From: Kutzneria buriramensis
Lineage (GTDB): Bacteria; Actinomycetota; Actinomycetes; Mycobacteriales; Pseudonocardiaceae
Reading direction: 5' to 3'
DNA length: 64,000 nucleotides
Assembly (NCBI RefSeq): GCF_003387475.1
Contig: NZ_QUNO01000010.1
Span: 1 to 64,000, forward strand
Shown: positions 1 through 9,133 of the stretch, piece by piece
Position numbering within the stretch: the stretch's first letter is position 1
Layout: each line of letters begins with the position of its first letter
Notes under the pieces: generated by a model
What the model was told of the DNA's origin: nothing
Seen by the model: the letters and a program-made list of their open reading frames with translations, nothing else
Database searches by the model: none
Program-made: the position numbers and the translations under genes

Positions 1-94
1 AGGACCTGGACGGAGCGGGCAAGAGGGGGACGTCCGGTCTGCACAACACACCACCTGACTCAGACGGGGTGTTGCAACAACCACCTGACTTCAA

Positions 95-129
95 GACGCC
101 TTACCCGCGTTGAACGCGGGTAAGGCGTC
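95..129 (-). terminator. Hairpin terminator downstream of the P450 gene
   Basis: A perfect 15-bp stem (95-109 with 115-129) closes a 5-nt loop. It lies 32 bp beyond the stop of the minus-strand P450 gene. There is no strong U-tract, so it may work as a GC-rich actinomycete-type terminator. Two imperfect direct copies of CCACCTGACT lie just to its left (51-60 and 81-90). Confidence 0.6.
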
Positions 130-161
130 CTTCCCTGCATTGGGGCTTCAGCATCGGGGCT

Positions 162-1391
162 TCAGGCCGGCAGGATCTCGTCCCAGGTGACGGGGAGGGC
201 GACCGGGCCGTAGACGGTGGTGTCGGCCTTGAACTCGATCTCCGCGAACGGCACGGCCAGCCGCAGGCTCGGCACCCGCCGGGGCAGCGTGGCCAGCGCG
301 GTGGTCAGCTCCAGCCTCGCGATCTGCTGCCCGGCGCACTGGTGCGGCCCGTGCCCGAAGCCGATCTGGCCGCTGGTCTCGCGGCCGATGTCCAACCGCT
401 CCGGCTCGTCGAAGCGCGCGGGGTCGTGGTTGGCGGCCTGGATGGCGACGACCACGAACTCGCCGGCGGCGATCGGCTGGCCGGCGATCTCGGTGTCCAC
501 GGTGGCCACCCGCATCAGCCCGGCGCCGACGCCGAGCATCCGCACCAGCTCCTCGCCGGCGTTGGCGGCCAGCGACGGGTCGGCGGCCAGCCGGTCGAAC
601 TGGGGCCGGTCCTGAAGCAGCGCCAGCGTGCCGTACGTGATCATGCTGGCGGTGGTGTCGTAGCCGGCGACCAGCAGGCCGGCGGCCATCTTGGTGAGCT
701 CGAGGTCGGTGAACGGCTGCTCCTGCTGCTGGCCGCGCGTGACCAGCACGCTCATCGCGTCCTCGCCGGGCTCGACCCGCCGCGCCCGGACCAGGTCGCC
801 GACGTAGGAGAACAGCGGGAACTTCAGCGCGTCCAGGTCGTCCACATCGGACTTGCCGCTGAACAGGGCGTCGGCGACACGGTGGAAGATCGCGCGGTCG
901 GCGTAGGGCACGCCCAGCAGCTCGGCGATCACCGACGTGGTCAGCGGCTTGGAGAACTGCTCGTGCAGGTCGATCGGCCCGCCCTCGGCGGCCAGCCCGT
1001 CCAGCAGCTCGTCGGCGGTGCGCTGCACCATCGGCCGGAACTCCTCGATCCGCTTCACGGTCGAGATCGCCGGCGCGAACACCCGGCGGAACCGGACGTG
1101 CTCGGGGCCGTCCATCTTGGAGAAGTCGCCCTCCTCGACCGGTTGGTCGGGCGGCATGTTGGCGAGCATGTGGCCGGCCTGGCCGGACCGGTTGCTGAAG
1201 CGCCGCGGGTCGCCCATCACCTCCCGGGCCTCGGCGTAGCGGGTGACCAGCCACGCGTCGATGCCGGTCGGGCAGGTGACCCGGACCACCGGGGACTCGC
1301 TGCGCAGTTCGGCGACCTCGGGCGCCGGGCCGAACGGGCAGAGGTCCTCGCGGGGCACGGGCAGGGGTCGGGCGCTGATCGTCGACGACAC
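162..1391 (-). CDS. Cytochrome P450 monooxygenase
   Basis: Soluble bacterial class I P450 of about 409 residues, expected to hydroxylate or epoxidise a small lipophilic substrate with electrons from a ferredoxin and its reductase. Three family hallmarks are visible: the oxygen-activating I-helix motif AGYDTT near residue 242, the K-helix ExxR (ELVR) near 281, and the heme-binding loop FGHGPHQCAG with the thiolate Cys near 352. The GTG start at 1391 is chosen because AAGGAG lies 7 nt upstream (1399-1404); a longer reading frame from 1439 has no such site. No ferredoxin gene is adjacent, so partner and substrate cannot be inferred. Length and motifs fit the CYP105/107-like actinomycete type, but I do not assign a family number. 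Confidence 0.93.
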   Translation of the reverse strand: MSSTISARPLPVPREDLCPFGPAPEVAELRSESPVVRVTCPTGIDAWLVTRYAEAREVMGDPRRFSNRSGQAGHMLANMPPDQPVEEGDFSKMDGPEHVRFRRVFAPAISTVKRIEEFRPMVQRTADELLDGLAAEGGPIDLHEQFSKPLTTSVIAELLGVPYADRAIFHRVADALFSGKSDVDDLDALKFPLFSYVGDLVRARRVEPGEDAMSVLVTRGQQQEQPFTDLELTKMAAGLLVAGYDTTASMITYGTLALLQDRPQFDRLAADPSLAANAGEELVRMLGVGAGLMRVATVDTEIAGQPIAAGEFVVVAIQAANHDPARFDEPERLDIGRETSGQIGFGHGPHQCAGQQIARLELTTALATLPRRVPSLRLAVPFAEIEFKADTTVYGPVALPVTWDEILPA

Positions 1392-1503
1392 GAGACGACT
1401 CCTTGTGCGGTAAAACATCCCACCAGTTCGGGTTAACACTATTCACCGAACAGGGGTGGCCCCGCGACGGGCAAGGGGTGGTCCGCCCGAAGGATCTGCC
1501 CGA

Positions 1504-2091
1504 TCAGCACGCCTTCTTGGTGAACGACGGGGTGTCGATCAGGTAGCCGTTGCCGGACCTCACGAACGGCCAGACCATCGCCCAGTCGATGCAGCCCACC
1601 CGCAGGTCCTGCGGCGCGTTGGCCGGCTCCTGGTGGCTGGTGAACGTCCCGAACACATCGAGGTTGTCGCCGTTGGCCTCGATCCGGTAGACGGTCATGT
1701 CGCTGTCGGTGGTGGTCTTGTACCCGTTGGCCCAGTCCTCCTGGGTCTGCGACTGCACGACCCGGGTCGTCACCGTCGTCTTCCACAGCGAGTACTTCCG
1801 GTCGTTGATCGCGTTGAAGTAGTTCTGGATGGCGTTCTGGACGTCCCCGAACTGCGGGACGCTCCGGGCGGCGTCCCGGAATGCCACGGTCTTGGGGTTC
1901 GACGGCGACGTCGTGGTGGTCGGCGTGCCGCTGTCGGTGGCCGGCGCGGACGGCGCGCCGGCGGGCTGCCGGTCGGCGGCGTAGACCTGGCGGGCGATCA
2001 GGCCGCCCACCATGGCGCAGACGGCGACGAGCAGGGTGATCGGGATCAGCCAGGTCAACGTCGTCCGATTGGGTGAAGCCTGCGGGGTCAC
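1504..2091 (-). CDS. Membrane-anchored lumazine-like/hypothetical protein
   Basis: Hypothetical protein of about 195 residues whose family I do not recognise. It has a short cytosolic N-terminus, one transmembrane helix (about residues 12-33, WLIPITLLVAVCAMVGGLIA), a Pro/Ser/Thr linker (about 43-67), then a compact extracytoplasmic domain. That domain has an NTF2/Mce-accessory-like flavour (QNAIQNYFNAINDRKYSLW), which is only an impression; such domains usually serve binding. It contains a pair of Cys residues near the C-terminus that could form a disulfide. The GTG at 2091 is the first plausible start after the upstream stop. It follows the DUF3145 gene by 20 nt on the same strand, suggesting co-transcription. 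The word lumazine in the call is not supported by any motif; treat the product as hypothetical. Confidence 0.6.
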   Translation of the reverse strand: MTPQASPNRTTLTWLIPITLLVAVCAMVGGLIARQVYAADRQPAGAPSAPATDSGTPTTTTSPSNPKTVAFRDAARSVPQFGDVQNAIQNYFNAINDRKYSLWKTTVTTRVVQSQTQEDWANGYKTTTDSDMTVYRIEANGDNLDVFGTFTSHQEPANAPQDLRVGCIDWAMVWPFVRSGNGYLIDTPSFTKKAC

Positions 2092-2111
2092 GACACCGAG
2101 AGTGCCACGAC

Positions 2112-2615
2112 TCAGCCGACCCGGTGCAGCCAGGTCACCGGCGCGCCGTCGCCGGCCCGCCGGAACGGCTCCAGCGCGTCGTCCCACGGCTTGCCCAGCA
2201 GCGAGTCGACGCCGTGAGCGAACGACTCGCCGGCGCGGGCCTTGGCGGCCAGCGCGCGCAACTGGTCCTCGGCCACCACGATGTCGCCGTTGGCGGCCGC
2301 GCGGGCGTGCCAGAGCCCGATGCCGGGCGCGAAGCAGAACCGCTCCCCGTCCACGCCGGGGCTGGGCTCCTCGGTGACCTCGAATCTGATCATGGGCCAT
2401 GCCTTGAGCGCGCCGGACAGGCGCGCGCCGGTACCCGTGTCGCCGGTCCACGCGCACTCCGCCCGCAACTGGCCGGGGGCGGCCGGTTGCGCGGACCAAC
2501 GCAGGTCGGCCCGGACCCCGAGGGTGCCCGAGATGGCCCACTCGACGTGCGGACAGACCGCAGACGGCGACGAGTGGACGTACACCACGCCACTGGTCTG
2601 ACCACGGTTGTTCAC
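2112..2615 (-). CDS. DUF3145 family protein
   Basis: Small soluble actinobacterial protein of 167 residues. The arrangement GVVYVHSSPSAVCPHVEWAI at the N-terminus, the central QPAAPGQLRAECAW, and LLGKPWDDALEPFRRAGDGA near the C-terminus match the DUF3145 family as I know it from streptomycetes. The family is conserved across Actinobacteria and has no established function. The GTG start at 2615 is supported by GGAGG at 2622-2626, 6 nt upstream. The upstream region (2616-2890) is shared with the divergent gene starting at 2891. Confidence 0.85.
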   Translation of the reverse strand: MNNRGQTSGVVYVHSSPSAVCPHVEWAISGTLGVRADLRWSAQPAAPGQLRAECAWTGDTGTGARLSGALKAWPMIRFEVTEEPSPGVDGERFCFAPGIGLWHARAAANGDIVVAEDQLRALAAKARAGESFAHGVDSLLGKPWDDALEPFRRAGDGAPVTWLHRVG

Positions 2616-2890
2616 TGCTGACCTCCGCACTCGCCGAGGGACGTCTTCCCCTACGCCCTCACGCGTGCCGCGATCACCAGCGGATCAAGCCGATGCGCCA
2701 TTCTGCCCCGTGATCGGGCCCAACCGCCACCGCAACCGGCACATCCCGGGACAGAGATCACCCGTGCGAGGGGGACCGACACGGGTGAGGTCGATCACAG
2801 GCCGGGACGTGGACGCAACCGGCCCGCCGGTTACCGTTGTGCGGTCCGCATTCGTGGGCCGGACCGATGTGGATCTGGGGAGGTGGCGCC

Positions 2891-4039
2891 GTGCGACTGG
2901 TGCGACTGGGCGACGCGCAGTCCGCGGTGGCGGCCGACGTCAAGTCGGCCCTGGCGTCGTGGGGCGGCGGCGACGCCGTGCTGGGCGGCGTCGCGCTGGC
3001 GGGCTACCTGCCGCCGGGGCGGCCGCGGCCGGTGGACATGCTGGTGCTGCTGCCCAACGCGGTGGTGGTGATCGCCGGCGTCGACCTGCCCGACCCCGCC
3101 ATGAAGCTGGACGCGCCGCTGGCCGGACAGTGGAAGATCGACGGCTGGCCGCTGGTCGGCCCGGACCCGAACGCCAATCCCGCCGCCGAGGCGCTCGGCG
3201 TGGCCGAGGCGGTCGCGGAGGTCGTGCGGGACACCGGGTTACCCGTTCGGCTGGTGCTGGCCGTCGGCCCTTACGTCGGTCAGGTGACGCAGCCGCAGCT
3301 GGACCTCGACCGCGGCATCCGCGTGCTGCACCCGATGCCCACCACGCTGCTGGCCGCGGTGCGCGACGTCGCCGGCGACCCGCCGGCGTGCACCGCCGAG
3401 CAGGCCGGCGGCCTGCTCATCCACCTCTGCCCGGACGAGCGGTTCACCACCGACGAGCTGCTCGCCGAGGGTTTCCCCGCCGCCCAGGCCGCGGCCCCGC
3501 CGGCGCCGGCCAAGAAGCGCCGGCGCTGGCTGCCCATCGGGGCGGCGGCGCTGCTCGGGGCGCTGGCCGTCGGCAGCGTGATCGCCGCCCTGACCACCGG
3601 CGGCCCCTCCCCCGCCGCGGCGGACGCCGCCTACACCCGCGTCGCCGACGTGCACGACGGCGCCAACTGCGCCGAGCACGCGTACGGGGACGTGCAGGTG
3701 TGGCTGAGCCAGCACCCGTGCACCGATCTGCGGCGGTGGAACTACCGATCCGGCGACGCCGGGGTCGCCATCGCCGAGGTGCGCTTCGCGGCACAGGAAG
3801 CCGCCGTCGAGTTCCAGGCGGCGGCCGCGAAGCCGGGCGGCGGCGGCGTCAACGAGTTGGTGCGGGAACGCCCGTGGCCGGGCGGCCCCGTGTCGTTCGA
3901 CAACGCGGCCTTCGACAGCAACCGGTCGGGCGGGACCGTGAGACTGGTCGAGACCGTCTGGATCGGACGGCCGAGCACTGCCGACGATCCCGCCCTCGTG
4001 GCGCTGGCGAAGCGCATGCTCAAGCTGGCCCTGTCCTGA
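2891..4039 (+). CDS. Membrane protein with degenerate NERD-like N-terminal domain
   Basis: Protein of 382 residues with a cytosolic N-terminal domain (about 1-200), a basic stop-transfer patch KKRRR, one transmembrane helix (about 213-235) and an extracytoplasmic C-terminal domain with two Cys residues (NCAEH and HPCTD) that could form a disulfide. The N-terminal pattern, a hydrophobic strand with VLLPNAVVVIAG, then GQWKIDGWPL and a following NPAAEA helix, resembles nuclease-related (NERD) domains. The catalytic E-x-K of active NERD nucleases is missing (AGV instead), so if related it is probably inactive. The GTG start at 2891 is preceded by GGGGAGG at 2877-2883. Function unknown. Confidence 0.75.
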   Translation: MRLVRLGDAQSAVAADVKSALASWGGGDAVLGGVALAGYLPPGRPRPVDMLVLLPNAVVVIAGVDLPDPAMKLDAPLAGQWKIDGWPLVGPDPNANPAAEALGVAEAVAEVVRDTGLPVRLVLAVGPYVGQVTQPQLDLDRGIRVLHPMPTTLLAAVRDVAGDPPACTAEQAGGLLIHLCPDERFTTDELLAEGFPAAQAAAPPAPAKKRRRWLPIGAAALLGALAVGSVIAALTTGGPSPAAADAAYTRVADVHDGANCAEHAYGDVQVWLSQHPCTDLRRWNYRSGDAGVAIAEVRFAAQEAAVEFQAAAAKPGGGGVNELVRERPWPGGPVSFDNAAFDSNRSGGTVRLVETVWIGRPSTADDPALVALAKRMLKLALS

Positions 4040-4051
4040 TCGGGATTTGTC

Positions 4052-5446
4052 CTAGAGGCCGTAAGCCTCCAGCAACCGCAGCCACACCTCGCTGATCGTC
4101 GGATACGACGGCACGGCGTGCCAAAGGCGGTCCAGGGGCACCTCTCCGACGATCGCGACCGTCGCCGAGTGCAGCAGCTCCGCCACGTCCGGGCCGACGA
4201 AGGTGACGCCCACCAGCACCTTCCGCCGCTCGTCCACCACCATCCGCGCCTTGCCGCGGTAGCCATCGGCGTGCACGGACGATCCGGCGACAGCGATGTC
4301 CAGATCCACCACGCGGGTCTCGATGCCGGCGGCGGACGCCTGCGCGGCGGTCAGGCCGACGGCGGCGACCTCCGGGTCCGTGAACACGACCTGCGGCACG
4401 GAGGCGTGGTCGGCGGTGGCGGTGAACTGGCTCCACGGCGGCGTCTCGACCGGCCCCCTGGCCCGTGCGGCGATCACGTCGCCGACCACGCGCGCCTCGT
4501 ACTTGCCCTGGTGGGTCAGCGGCGCGCGGCCGGTGACGTCGCCGGCGGCGTACAGCCACTGTCCGTCCACCCCGGACACCAGCCCCGAGTCGTCCACGTG
4601 CAGGGTGTCGCCCGGCTTCAAGCCGACCGTCTCCACGCCCACGCTGTCGGTGGCGGGCCGGCGGCCGGTGGCGACGAGCAACTCGTCCGCGGTGAGCACG
4701 GTGCCGTCGGAGAGGCCGAGGGTGACCTCGCCGCCGTCACGGGACACGCGCACCGCCTTCGCCCCGGTGTGCAGGCTGATGCCGTCCTCACGCAGCCCCT
4801 CGGCGACGAGCTCGCCGGCGATCGGCTCCAGCTTCGGCAGCGGGAGCTCGCCGCTGATCACCAGGTCCACGTCGGACCCGAGCCGCCGCCACGCCTGCGC
4901 CAGCTCGACGCCGACCACGCCGCCGCCGAGCACGATCAGCCGGCCCGGCGCCGCCTTGGCCGAGGTGGCATCACGCGACGTCCACACCCTCGTCTCGGCG
5001 ATACCCTCCAGGGGAGGCACGACCGGCACGCTGCCGGTGCACACCGCGACGGCCTGGCGGGCGGTCAGCGTGCGGTCGCCGACCACCACCCGGCGCTCGC
5101 CGTCGAGCCGGGCGCTGCCGCGGATCACGGTGATGCCGGCGCCCTCGGCCCACTGCACCTGGCCGGCGTCGTCCCAGTTGGACGTGAAGTAGGTGCGGCG
5201 CTCGAGGACCTTGGCGGCGTCGAGGTGGTCGCCGACCGGCACGCCTGGTAGCCGGCGCGCGGCGGCCAGCGCATGCCCCGGCCGCAGCAGAGCCTTGCTC
5301 GGCATGCACGCCCAGTACGAGCACTCGCCGCCGACCAGCTCGTGTTCCACCAGCGCGGCGGTCAGCCCGCCCCGGACCGCCCGCGCGGCCACGTTCTCGC
5401 CGACCGGGCCGGCGCCGATCACCACTACGTCGAAGGTGTCTGTCAC
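4052..5446 (-). CDS. FAD-dependent pyridine nucleotide-disulfide oxidoreductase
   Basis: Class I disulfide flavoprotein of 464 residues (dihydrolipoamide dehydrogenase / mercuric reductase / mycothione reductase superfamily). The FAD-binding motif IGAGPVGENVA is at about 10-20. The redox-active pair is C42/C47 in GGECSYWACMPSK; the usual Gly before the second Cys is Ala here. A second Rossmann motif GGGVVGVELA lies near 175, the YAAGDVTGRAPL FAD motif near 300, and the dimerisation domain closes with PTISEVW. It lacks the HPTxxE active-site His at the usual place, so the substrate may differ from lipoamide. The GTG start has GAGGTG 5-6 nt upstream. It lies 47 nt downstream of the PLP-enzyme gene on the same strand. 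Confidence 0.88.
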   Translation of the reverse strand: MTDTFDVVVIGAGPVGENVAARAVRGGLTAALVEHELVGGECSYWACMPSKALLRPGHALAAARRLPGVPVGDHLDAAKVLERRTYFTSNWDDAGQVQWAEGAGITVIRGSARLDGERRVVVGDRTLTARQAVAVCTGSVPVVPPLEGIAETRVWTSRDATSAKAAPGRLIVLGGGVVGVELAQAWRRLGSDVDLVISGELPLPKLEPIAGELVAEGLREDGISLHTGAKAVRVSRDGGEVTLGLSDGTVLTADELLVATGRRPATDSVGVETVGLKPGDTLHVDDSGLVSGVDGQWLYAAGDVTGRAPLTHQGKYEARVVGDVIAARARGPVETPPWSQFTATADHASVPQVVFTDPEVAAVGLTAAQASAAGIETRVVDLDIAVAGSSVHADGYRGKARMVVDERRKVLVGVTFVGPDVAELLHSATVAIVGEVPLDRLWHAVPSYPTISEVWLRLLEAYGL

Positions 5447-5493
5447 GCCGCCACCTCACACTACGAGGCAGCCAGGAGCAAGCCGACCCCACA

Positions 5494-6492
5494 TCACCGA
5501 CCAAAGGCAGCGGTGGCCTCCGGGGTGTACGCGAACAGGCCGGGCAGACCGCCCGTGTGCAGGAACAACACCGTCTCGTGCGGTCCGATCGAGCCGTCCT
5601 CGACGAGCGACACGAAACCCGCCGCGGTCTTGCCCGAATAGACGGGCTCCAGGGTGATCGCCTCGGTCGAGCCGAACAGCGAGATCGCCCGCCACACCTC
5701 GTCGGTGGGCTGGCCGTAGCCGGGCCCGAGGGTGCGGTCGGTGATCCGCACGCGGTCCAGCGCGGGCGGCGCGATGTCCAGCAGCGCGGCCGTCTCCTCG
5801 ATCAGCGGCGCCAGCACCTGCCGCGCCTGCTCCACCGGGCGGGACACGGCGATCAGGTCGATGTCGATCTCCCAGCCGAACGCGGCCGCGCCGACGATCA
5901 GGCCCGCCGCGGTGCCGGCGCTGGCCAGCGGCGACACCAGGCGGGTCGGCCACACACCGGTGTCGCCGAACTGCCCGATCAGTTCGGCGACCGCCGCCAC
6001 ATAGCCGAGCGCCCCTACGCCGGTCGAGCCACCGACCGGGATCGAGGCGGCTTTTCCGTGACCGGCCAACAACTCCTGGTGACGGACCTCGGCCTCGTCA
6101 TCGGTGTCGACGACGTGCACCGTGGCCCCGTACACGTGGTCGAGCAGGATGTTGCCGGACTGCTCGTACGCCTCGCCGGCGCGCGGCACCGCGCGCGTCA
6201 GGACCAGGTCGCAGGGCATCCCGAGGCGCGCGCAGGCGGCCGCGGTCAGCCGGCCGTGGTTGGTCTGCACCGCGCCGAAGGTGATCACCCGCTCGGCGCC
6301 GTCCCGCACGGCGGCGCCCAGCAGGAACTCCAGTTTCCGCAGCTTGTTGCCGCCGACGCCGATCAGGCCGACGTCGTCGCGCTTGACCAGCACCGTCGGT
6401 CCCAGCCGTTCGGACAGGCGCGCGCACCGCTGGAGCGGCGACGGCCACTGTCCCAACTGGATGCGAGGGAAGCTCGACAGGTCGGCAGCCAT
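5494..6492 (-). CDS. D-cysteine desulfhydrase / ACC deaminase-like PLP enzyme
   Basis: Fold-type II PLP enzyme of 332 residues. The family members D-cysteine desulfhydrase (D-Cys to pyruvate, H2S and ammonia) and 1-aminocyclopropane-1-carboxylate deaminase share the Lys in GGNKLRKLEF, here K50, which binds PLP. The phosphate-side motif AVQTNHGRLTAA replaces the more common QSNHxRQTAA, and a Gly/Ser-rich GGSTGVGALGY loop follows. I favour the D-cysteine desulfhydrase-like group over true ACC deaminase from overall similarity, but specificity cannot be read from sequence. Start ATG 6492 has GAGAGGA upstream. A TetR gene ends 33 nt upstream on the same strand and is the obvious candidate local regulator. 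Confidence 0.85.
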   Translation of the reverse strand: MAADLSSFPRIQLGQWPSPLQRCARLSERLGPTVLVKRDDVGLIGVGGNKLRKLEFLLGAAVRDGAERVITFGAVQTNHGRLTAAACARLGMPCDLVLTRAVPRAGEAYEQSGNILLDHVYGATVHVVDTDDEAEVRHQELLAGHGKAASIPVGGSTGVGALGYVAAVAELIGQFGDTGVWPTRLVSPLASAGTAAGLIVGAAAFGWEIDIDLIAVSRPVEQARQVLAPLIEETAALLDIAPPALDRVRITDRTLGPGYGQPTDEVWRAISLFGSTEAITLEPVYSGKTAAGFVSLVEDGSIGPHETVLFLHTGGLPGLFAYTPEATAAFGR

Positions 6493-6525
6493 CCGCGCGG
6501 GTCCTCTCGCCGTCGGGACGGGCCC

Positions 6526-7125
6526 TCAGGACTTCTCGAGGGCCTTCGCCAACAGCGTAGTGATGACTTCCTGTGCCGTCGCGACCACTTGGCGTCGCTG
6601 CCGGCTCGGCACCCGGTCGGCCATCTGCAGCAGTGACCCGCCCGACTCGACCGCGGCGAGGAACGCAAGTCGGTAACCCGCGCCCTTTCGCACCTTGTAC
6701 CGGGAGGCGAACAGGGCTCCGATCCGGTCGGCCACCAGCCGACGGTGATCGGACTCCGGGTCCTCCAGGTGGTTGTCGAGCACCTCGGCGAAGCGCACCC
6801 GCCCGAAGTTGGCGTCCTGCTTGCGCATTCGCTCGTGGACGGCGAGCACGCCGGCGACGGCCTGCCGCCAGTCGTCGGGCGCCGTCTCGAAGTACTCGTC
6901 GACTTCCGTGAGGAACTTGTCGGTGCAGCGCAGCGCCAGCGCGCGCACCACCGACCGCTTGTCCGGGAAGTACTGGTAGAAGGACCCGATCGGGATGCCC
7001 GCGGACTCCGCGATGCGCGCCGTGGTGATCGAGTCGTAGTCCCGCTCGTTGAGCAGCGCCTGGCACGCGTCGAGGATCGCGGTCACGGTGGCCGCGCCTC
7101 TTGCCTGCACCGGCTGTCTGCGCAT
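6526..7125 (-). CDS. TetR family transcriptional regulator
   Basis: One-component regulator of about 199 residues. The N-terminal helix-turn-helix reads ITTARIAESAGIPIGSFYQY followed by FPDKRS, the standard TetR DNA-recognition region; the rest is an all-helical ligand and dimerisation domain (TetR C-terminal type). The ATG at 7125 is chosen because TetR proteins normally begin within about 20 residues of helix 1; in-frame upstream starts at 7164 and 7197 also lack a good ribosome-binding site, so the start is uncertain. It precedes the PLP enzyme by 33 nt and is likely co-transcribed with it. Confidence 0.88.
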   Translation of the reverse strand: MRRQPVQARGAATVTAILDACQALLNERDYDSITTARIAESAGIPIGSFYQYFPDKRSVVRALALRCTDKFLTEVDEYFETAPDDWRQAVAGVLAVHERMRKQDANFGRVRFAEVLDNHLEDPESDHRRLVADRIGALFASRYKVRKGAGYRLAFLAAVESGGSLLQMADRVPSRQRRQVVATAQEVITTLLAKALEKS

Positions 7126-7442
7126 CAGCAGGGCAAGTCTGCTGTTCGTGTGATCGTCCTGCACGCGAACATGGTGCGGCCTGCACGCCCGATTCACGCA
7201 GTGTTCGGGGCAAACACTCAGCGGACTGCCAGGAATGGGACGGCGCCGCAGAAAGCGTTTCCCCGCTGACCTGGCGAAACGCGAAAACGGCGCATGTGAG
7301 GGGTCATCACCCGAGCGGCCGAGTAACGCTCACCCTCCGGCAAGGTGTTTGCAACACCGCGTGATCACACGGGCACGCCCCGCCCGGCGGAGGCCGGACG
7401 GGGCGTGGCGTTCTTCAGATGGCGACCGGATCGCCGGGCGGG
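7126..7442. other. Intergenic region upstream of tetR
   Basis: This 317-nt stretch lies between the 3' end of the protease gene and the start of tetR, both on the minus strand. It should hold the tetR promoter and the protease terminator (7374-7407). I see no convincing small gene and no clean palindromic TetR operator. Confidence 0.5.
7374..7407 (-). terminator. Terminator of the S53 protease gene
   Basis: A 15-bp stem with one mismatched or wobble pair (7374-7388 with 7393-7407) and a 4-nt loop, 36 nt downstream of the protease stop codon. The plus-strand copy is followed by GCGTTCTT. GC-rich intrinsic terminator, possibly bidirectional. Confidence 0.65.
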
Positions 7443-9038
7443 CTACTTGATCCCGTCGGCCAGGATCTTCGCGGTGTCCGGCGTGCCGATGCCGGTCACC
7501 AGGTCGAAGCCGGCGCCGGCCTTGTAGGCGCCGTTGCTGCCGCTGGTGATGTCGTGGAAGTCCGTCTTGGCCAGCGAGTACAGCTTGCTGTTGGCCGAGC
7601 CCAAGCCCGTCTTGCCCTTGGCCGCGGCGGCCTGGTTGTAGACGGCGGCGACGCCGGCCCAGATCGGGGCCGCGCCGGACGTGCCGTACACGGAGGTCCA
7701 CTGCCCCTGGGTGTAGACCGAGATGCCCGTCGGGCCGCCCTGCGCGGACACGTCGGGCACCTGGCGCTTCCCCGAGGTGCCGACCTTCACGCCGGTCTGG
7801 AACGAGGGCAGCGTGAAGACGGAGGAAACGCCGCCGCCGGAGCCGTTCCACGCGGTCTCGCTCTTCCACGTGGTGGTGGTCGAGGTGGACAGGTTGGTGC
7901 CGCCGACGCCCGTCACGTTCGGGTCGCTGGCCGGGTAGTCGACGCTGGTGCTGCCGTCGCCGTTGTCGTCGGAGCCGCTGTCGCCGGAGGCGGCGAAGAA
8001 GCTCTGCCCCTGGGCCGCGCCCTGCTTGAAGACGTTGTCCACGGCCTGGATGCCCGAGGTGGTGCGGCCCTTCTCCGACAGGCCCCAGCTGATCGAGGTA
8101 ACGGAGATCTTGCTCGAGACGATGGCATTGGCCAGGTCCACTTCACCCTGGTCGGTGTTGGGCGCCTCGAAGACCGTGATCGCCGCCTTCGGCGCGATGG
8201 CCTGGATCGCCTCGATGTCCAGCTCCACCTCGACCTGGCCGTCGCCCAGCGGGCCGGAGCCGCCGGAGACCTGCTGCACCTTCGGCGTCGGCGAGCCGGT
8301 GGCGTAGTGGCTGTCGTACTGGCTGATGTTGGACTGCTGGAAGCCGTCGAACTCCCACAGCGCGACCGTCTGGCCGGAACCGTTGTTGGCCGAGCTCACG
8401 TCGTACGCGCCCTTGAGCTGCGTCGGCGTGAAACCGCCGCCGGGGCCGGCGTGCGGGTTCACCGCGCCGTGGTGCACGCGGATCTGCCGGTTGTTCAGGC
8501 CGGCCACGTCCAGCACGACGCCGGCCAGGTCCGCCGGCAGCGTCGGCGCGGAGACGTTGGCGTAGAAGGGACGGTTCGTCTTGCCGTCCCGGTAGTTCTG
8601 CAACGTCGTGCCGAACGCCTTCTGCACCGCCGCCGCCGGGCCGCTCGCGTCCACCGTGAGGTGGTTGCCGCTCACCGCGTCCACCGACAGCCCTTGGCCG
8701 CGCAGGTAGTTCGTGACCCGGTCGACCTGGTCGGAGGTCGGGCCGAAGCGGGCGGTGAACTGCTCGGGGGTGAGGAAGTGGCCGTACTGGGCCGAATGCG
8801 GGTCGTTCACCGCCGCGATGGTGCGGTCCAGCTCCGCGCCGTTGCGCAGGTTCAGGCTCACCGCGACCGACACCTTCTGGTCGGCGGGCACCGCCCCCAG
8901 CTGCGCGGCGTCGCTCAGGCTCACCGCGTCGGCGGACAACGCGACCCGGGGCGCGGGCGCGGCCAGCGCGGTCGGCGCCGCGACCGCGGCGATGGCGAGC
9001 GGGGCGACCAACGCGCCGATGATCCTCACAGTTTTCAC
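7443..9038 (-). CDS. Secreted S53 family (sedolisin/kumamolisin) serine-carboxyl peptidase
   Basis: Secreted pro-protease of 531 residues. A signal peptide (about 1-28, ending ALAAP) is followed by a kumamolisin-type activation propeptide (about 40-185, with DPHSAQYGHFLTPEQF) and the catalytic domain. The catalytic Glu and Asp are in EVELD (about E270 and D274), the oxyanion Asp in ASGDSG (about D353), and the nucleophile Ser in YGTSGAAP (about S454). The C-terminal calcium site DFHDIT...GFDLVTGIGTP is present. The protein should be active outside the cell at acidic pH after autocatalytic propeptide removal. The GTG at 9038 has GGGAGAG about 7 nt upstream; a longer frame from 9074 lacks one. 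The promoter region carries a copy of the repeat core and a 16-bp hairpin. Confidence 0.95.
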   Translation of the reverse strand: MKTVRIIGALVAPLAIAAVAAPTALAAPAPRVALSADAVSLSDAAQLGAVPADQKVSVAVSLNLRNGAELDRTIAAVNDPHSAQYGHFLTPEQFTARFGPTSDQVDRVTNYLRGQGLSVDAVSGNHLTVDASGPAAAVQKAFGTTLQNYRDGKTNRPFYANVSAPTLPADLAGVVLDVAGLNNRQIRVHHGAVNPHAGPGGGFTPTQLKGAYDVSSANNGSGQTVALWEFDGFQQSNISQYDSHYATGSPTPKVQQVSGGSGPLGDGQVEVELDIEAIQAIAPKAAITVFEAPNTDQGEVDLANAIVSSKISVTSISWGLSEKGRTTSGIQAVDNVFKQGAAQGQSFFAASGDSGSDDNGDGSTSVDYPASDPNVTGVGGTNLSTSTTTTWKSETAWNGSGGGVSSVFTLPSFQTGVKVGTSGKRQVPDVSAQGGPTGISVYTQGQWTSVYGTSGAAPIWAGVAAVYNQAAAAKGKTGLGSANSKLYSLAKTDFHDITSGSNGAYKAGAGFDLVTGIGTPDTAKILADGIK

Positions 9039-9133
9039 GACTGCTCTCCCAGTGCAGGACGGGGTGGGACGCACCCAACGCTATTGACCGACCACCCTGC
9101 GTGTAAGCGGGGAAACCCTTGCCCTGCGGCAAG

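Noticed and set aside
1504-2541. A 345-residue reading of the membrane-protein gene
   Set aside because: The N-terminal 150 residues are Arg/Gly-rich antisense-type translation overlapping the DUF3145 gene; the real start is near 2091.
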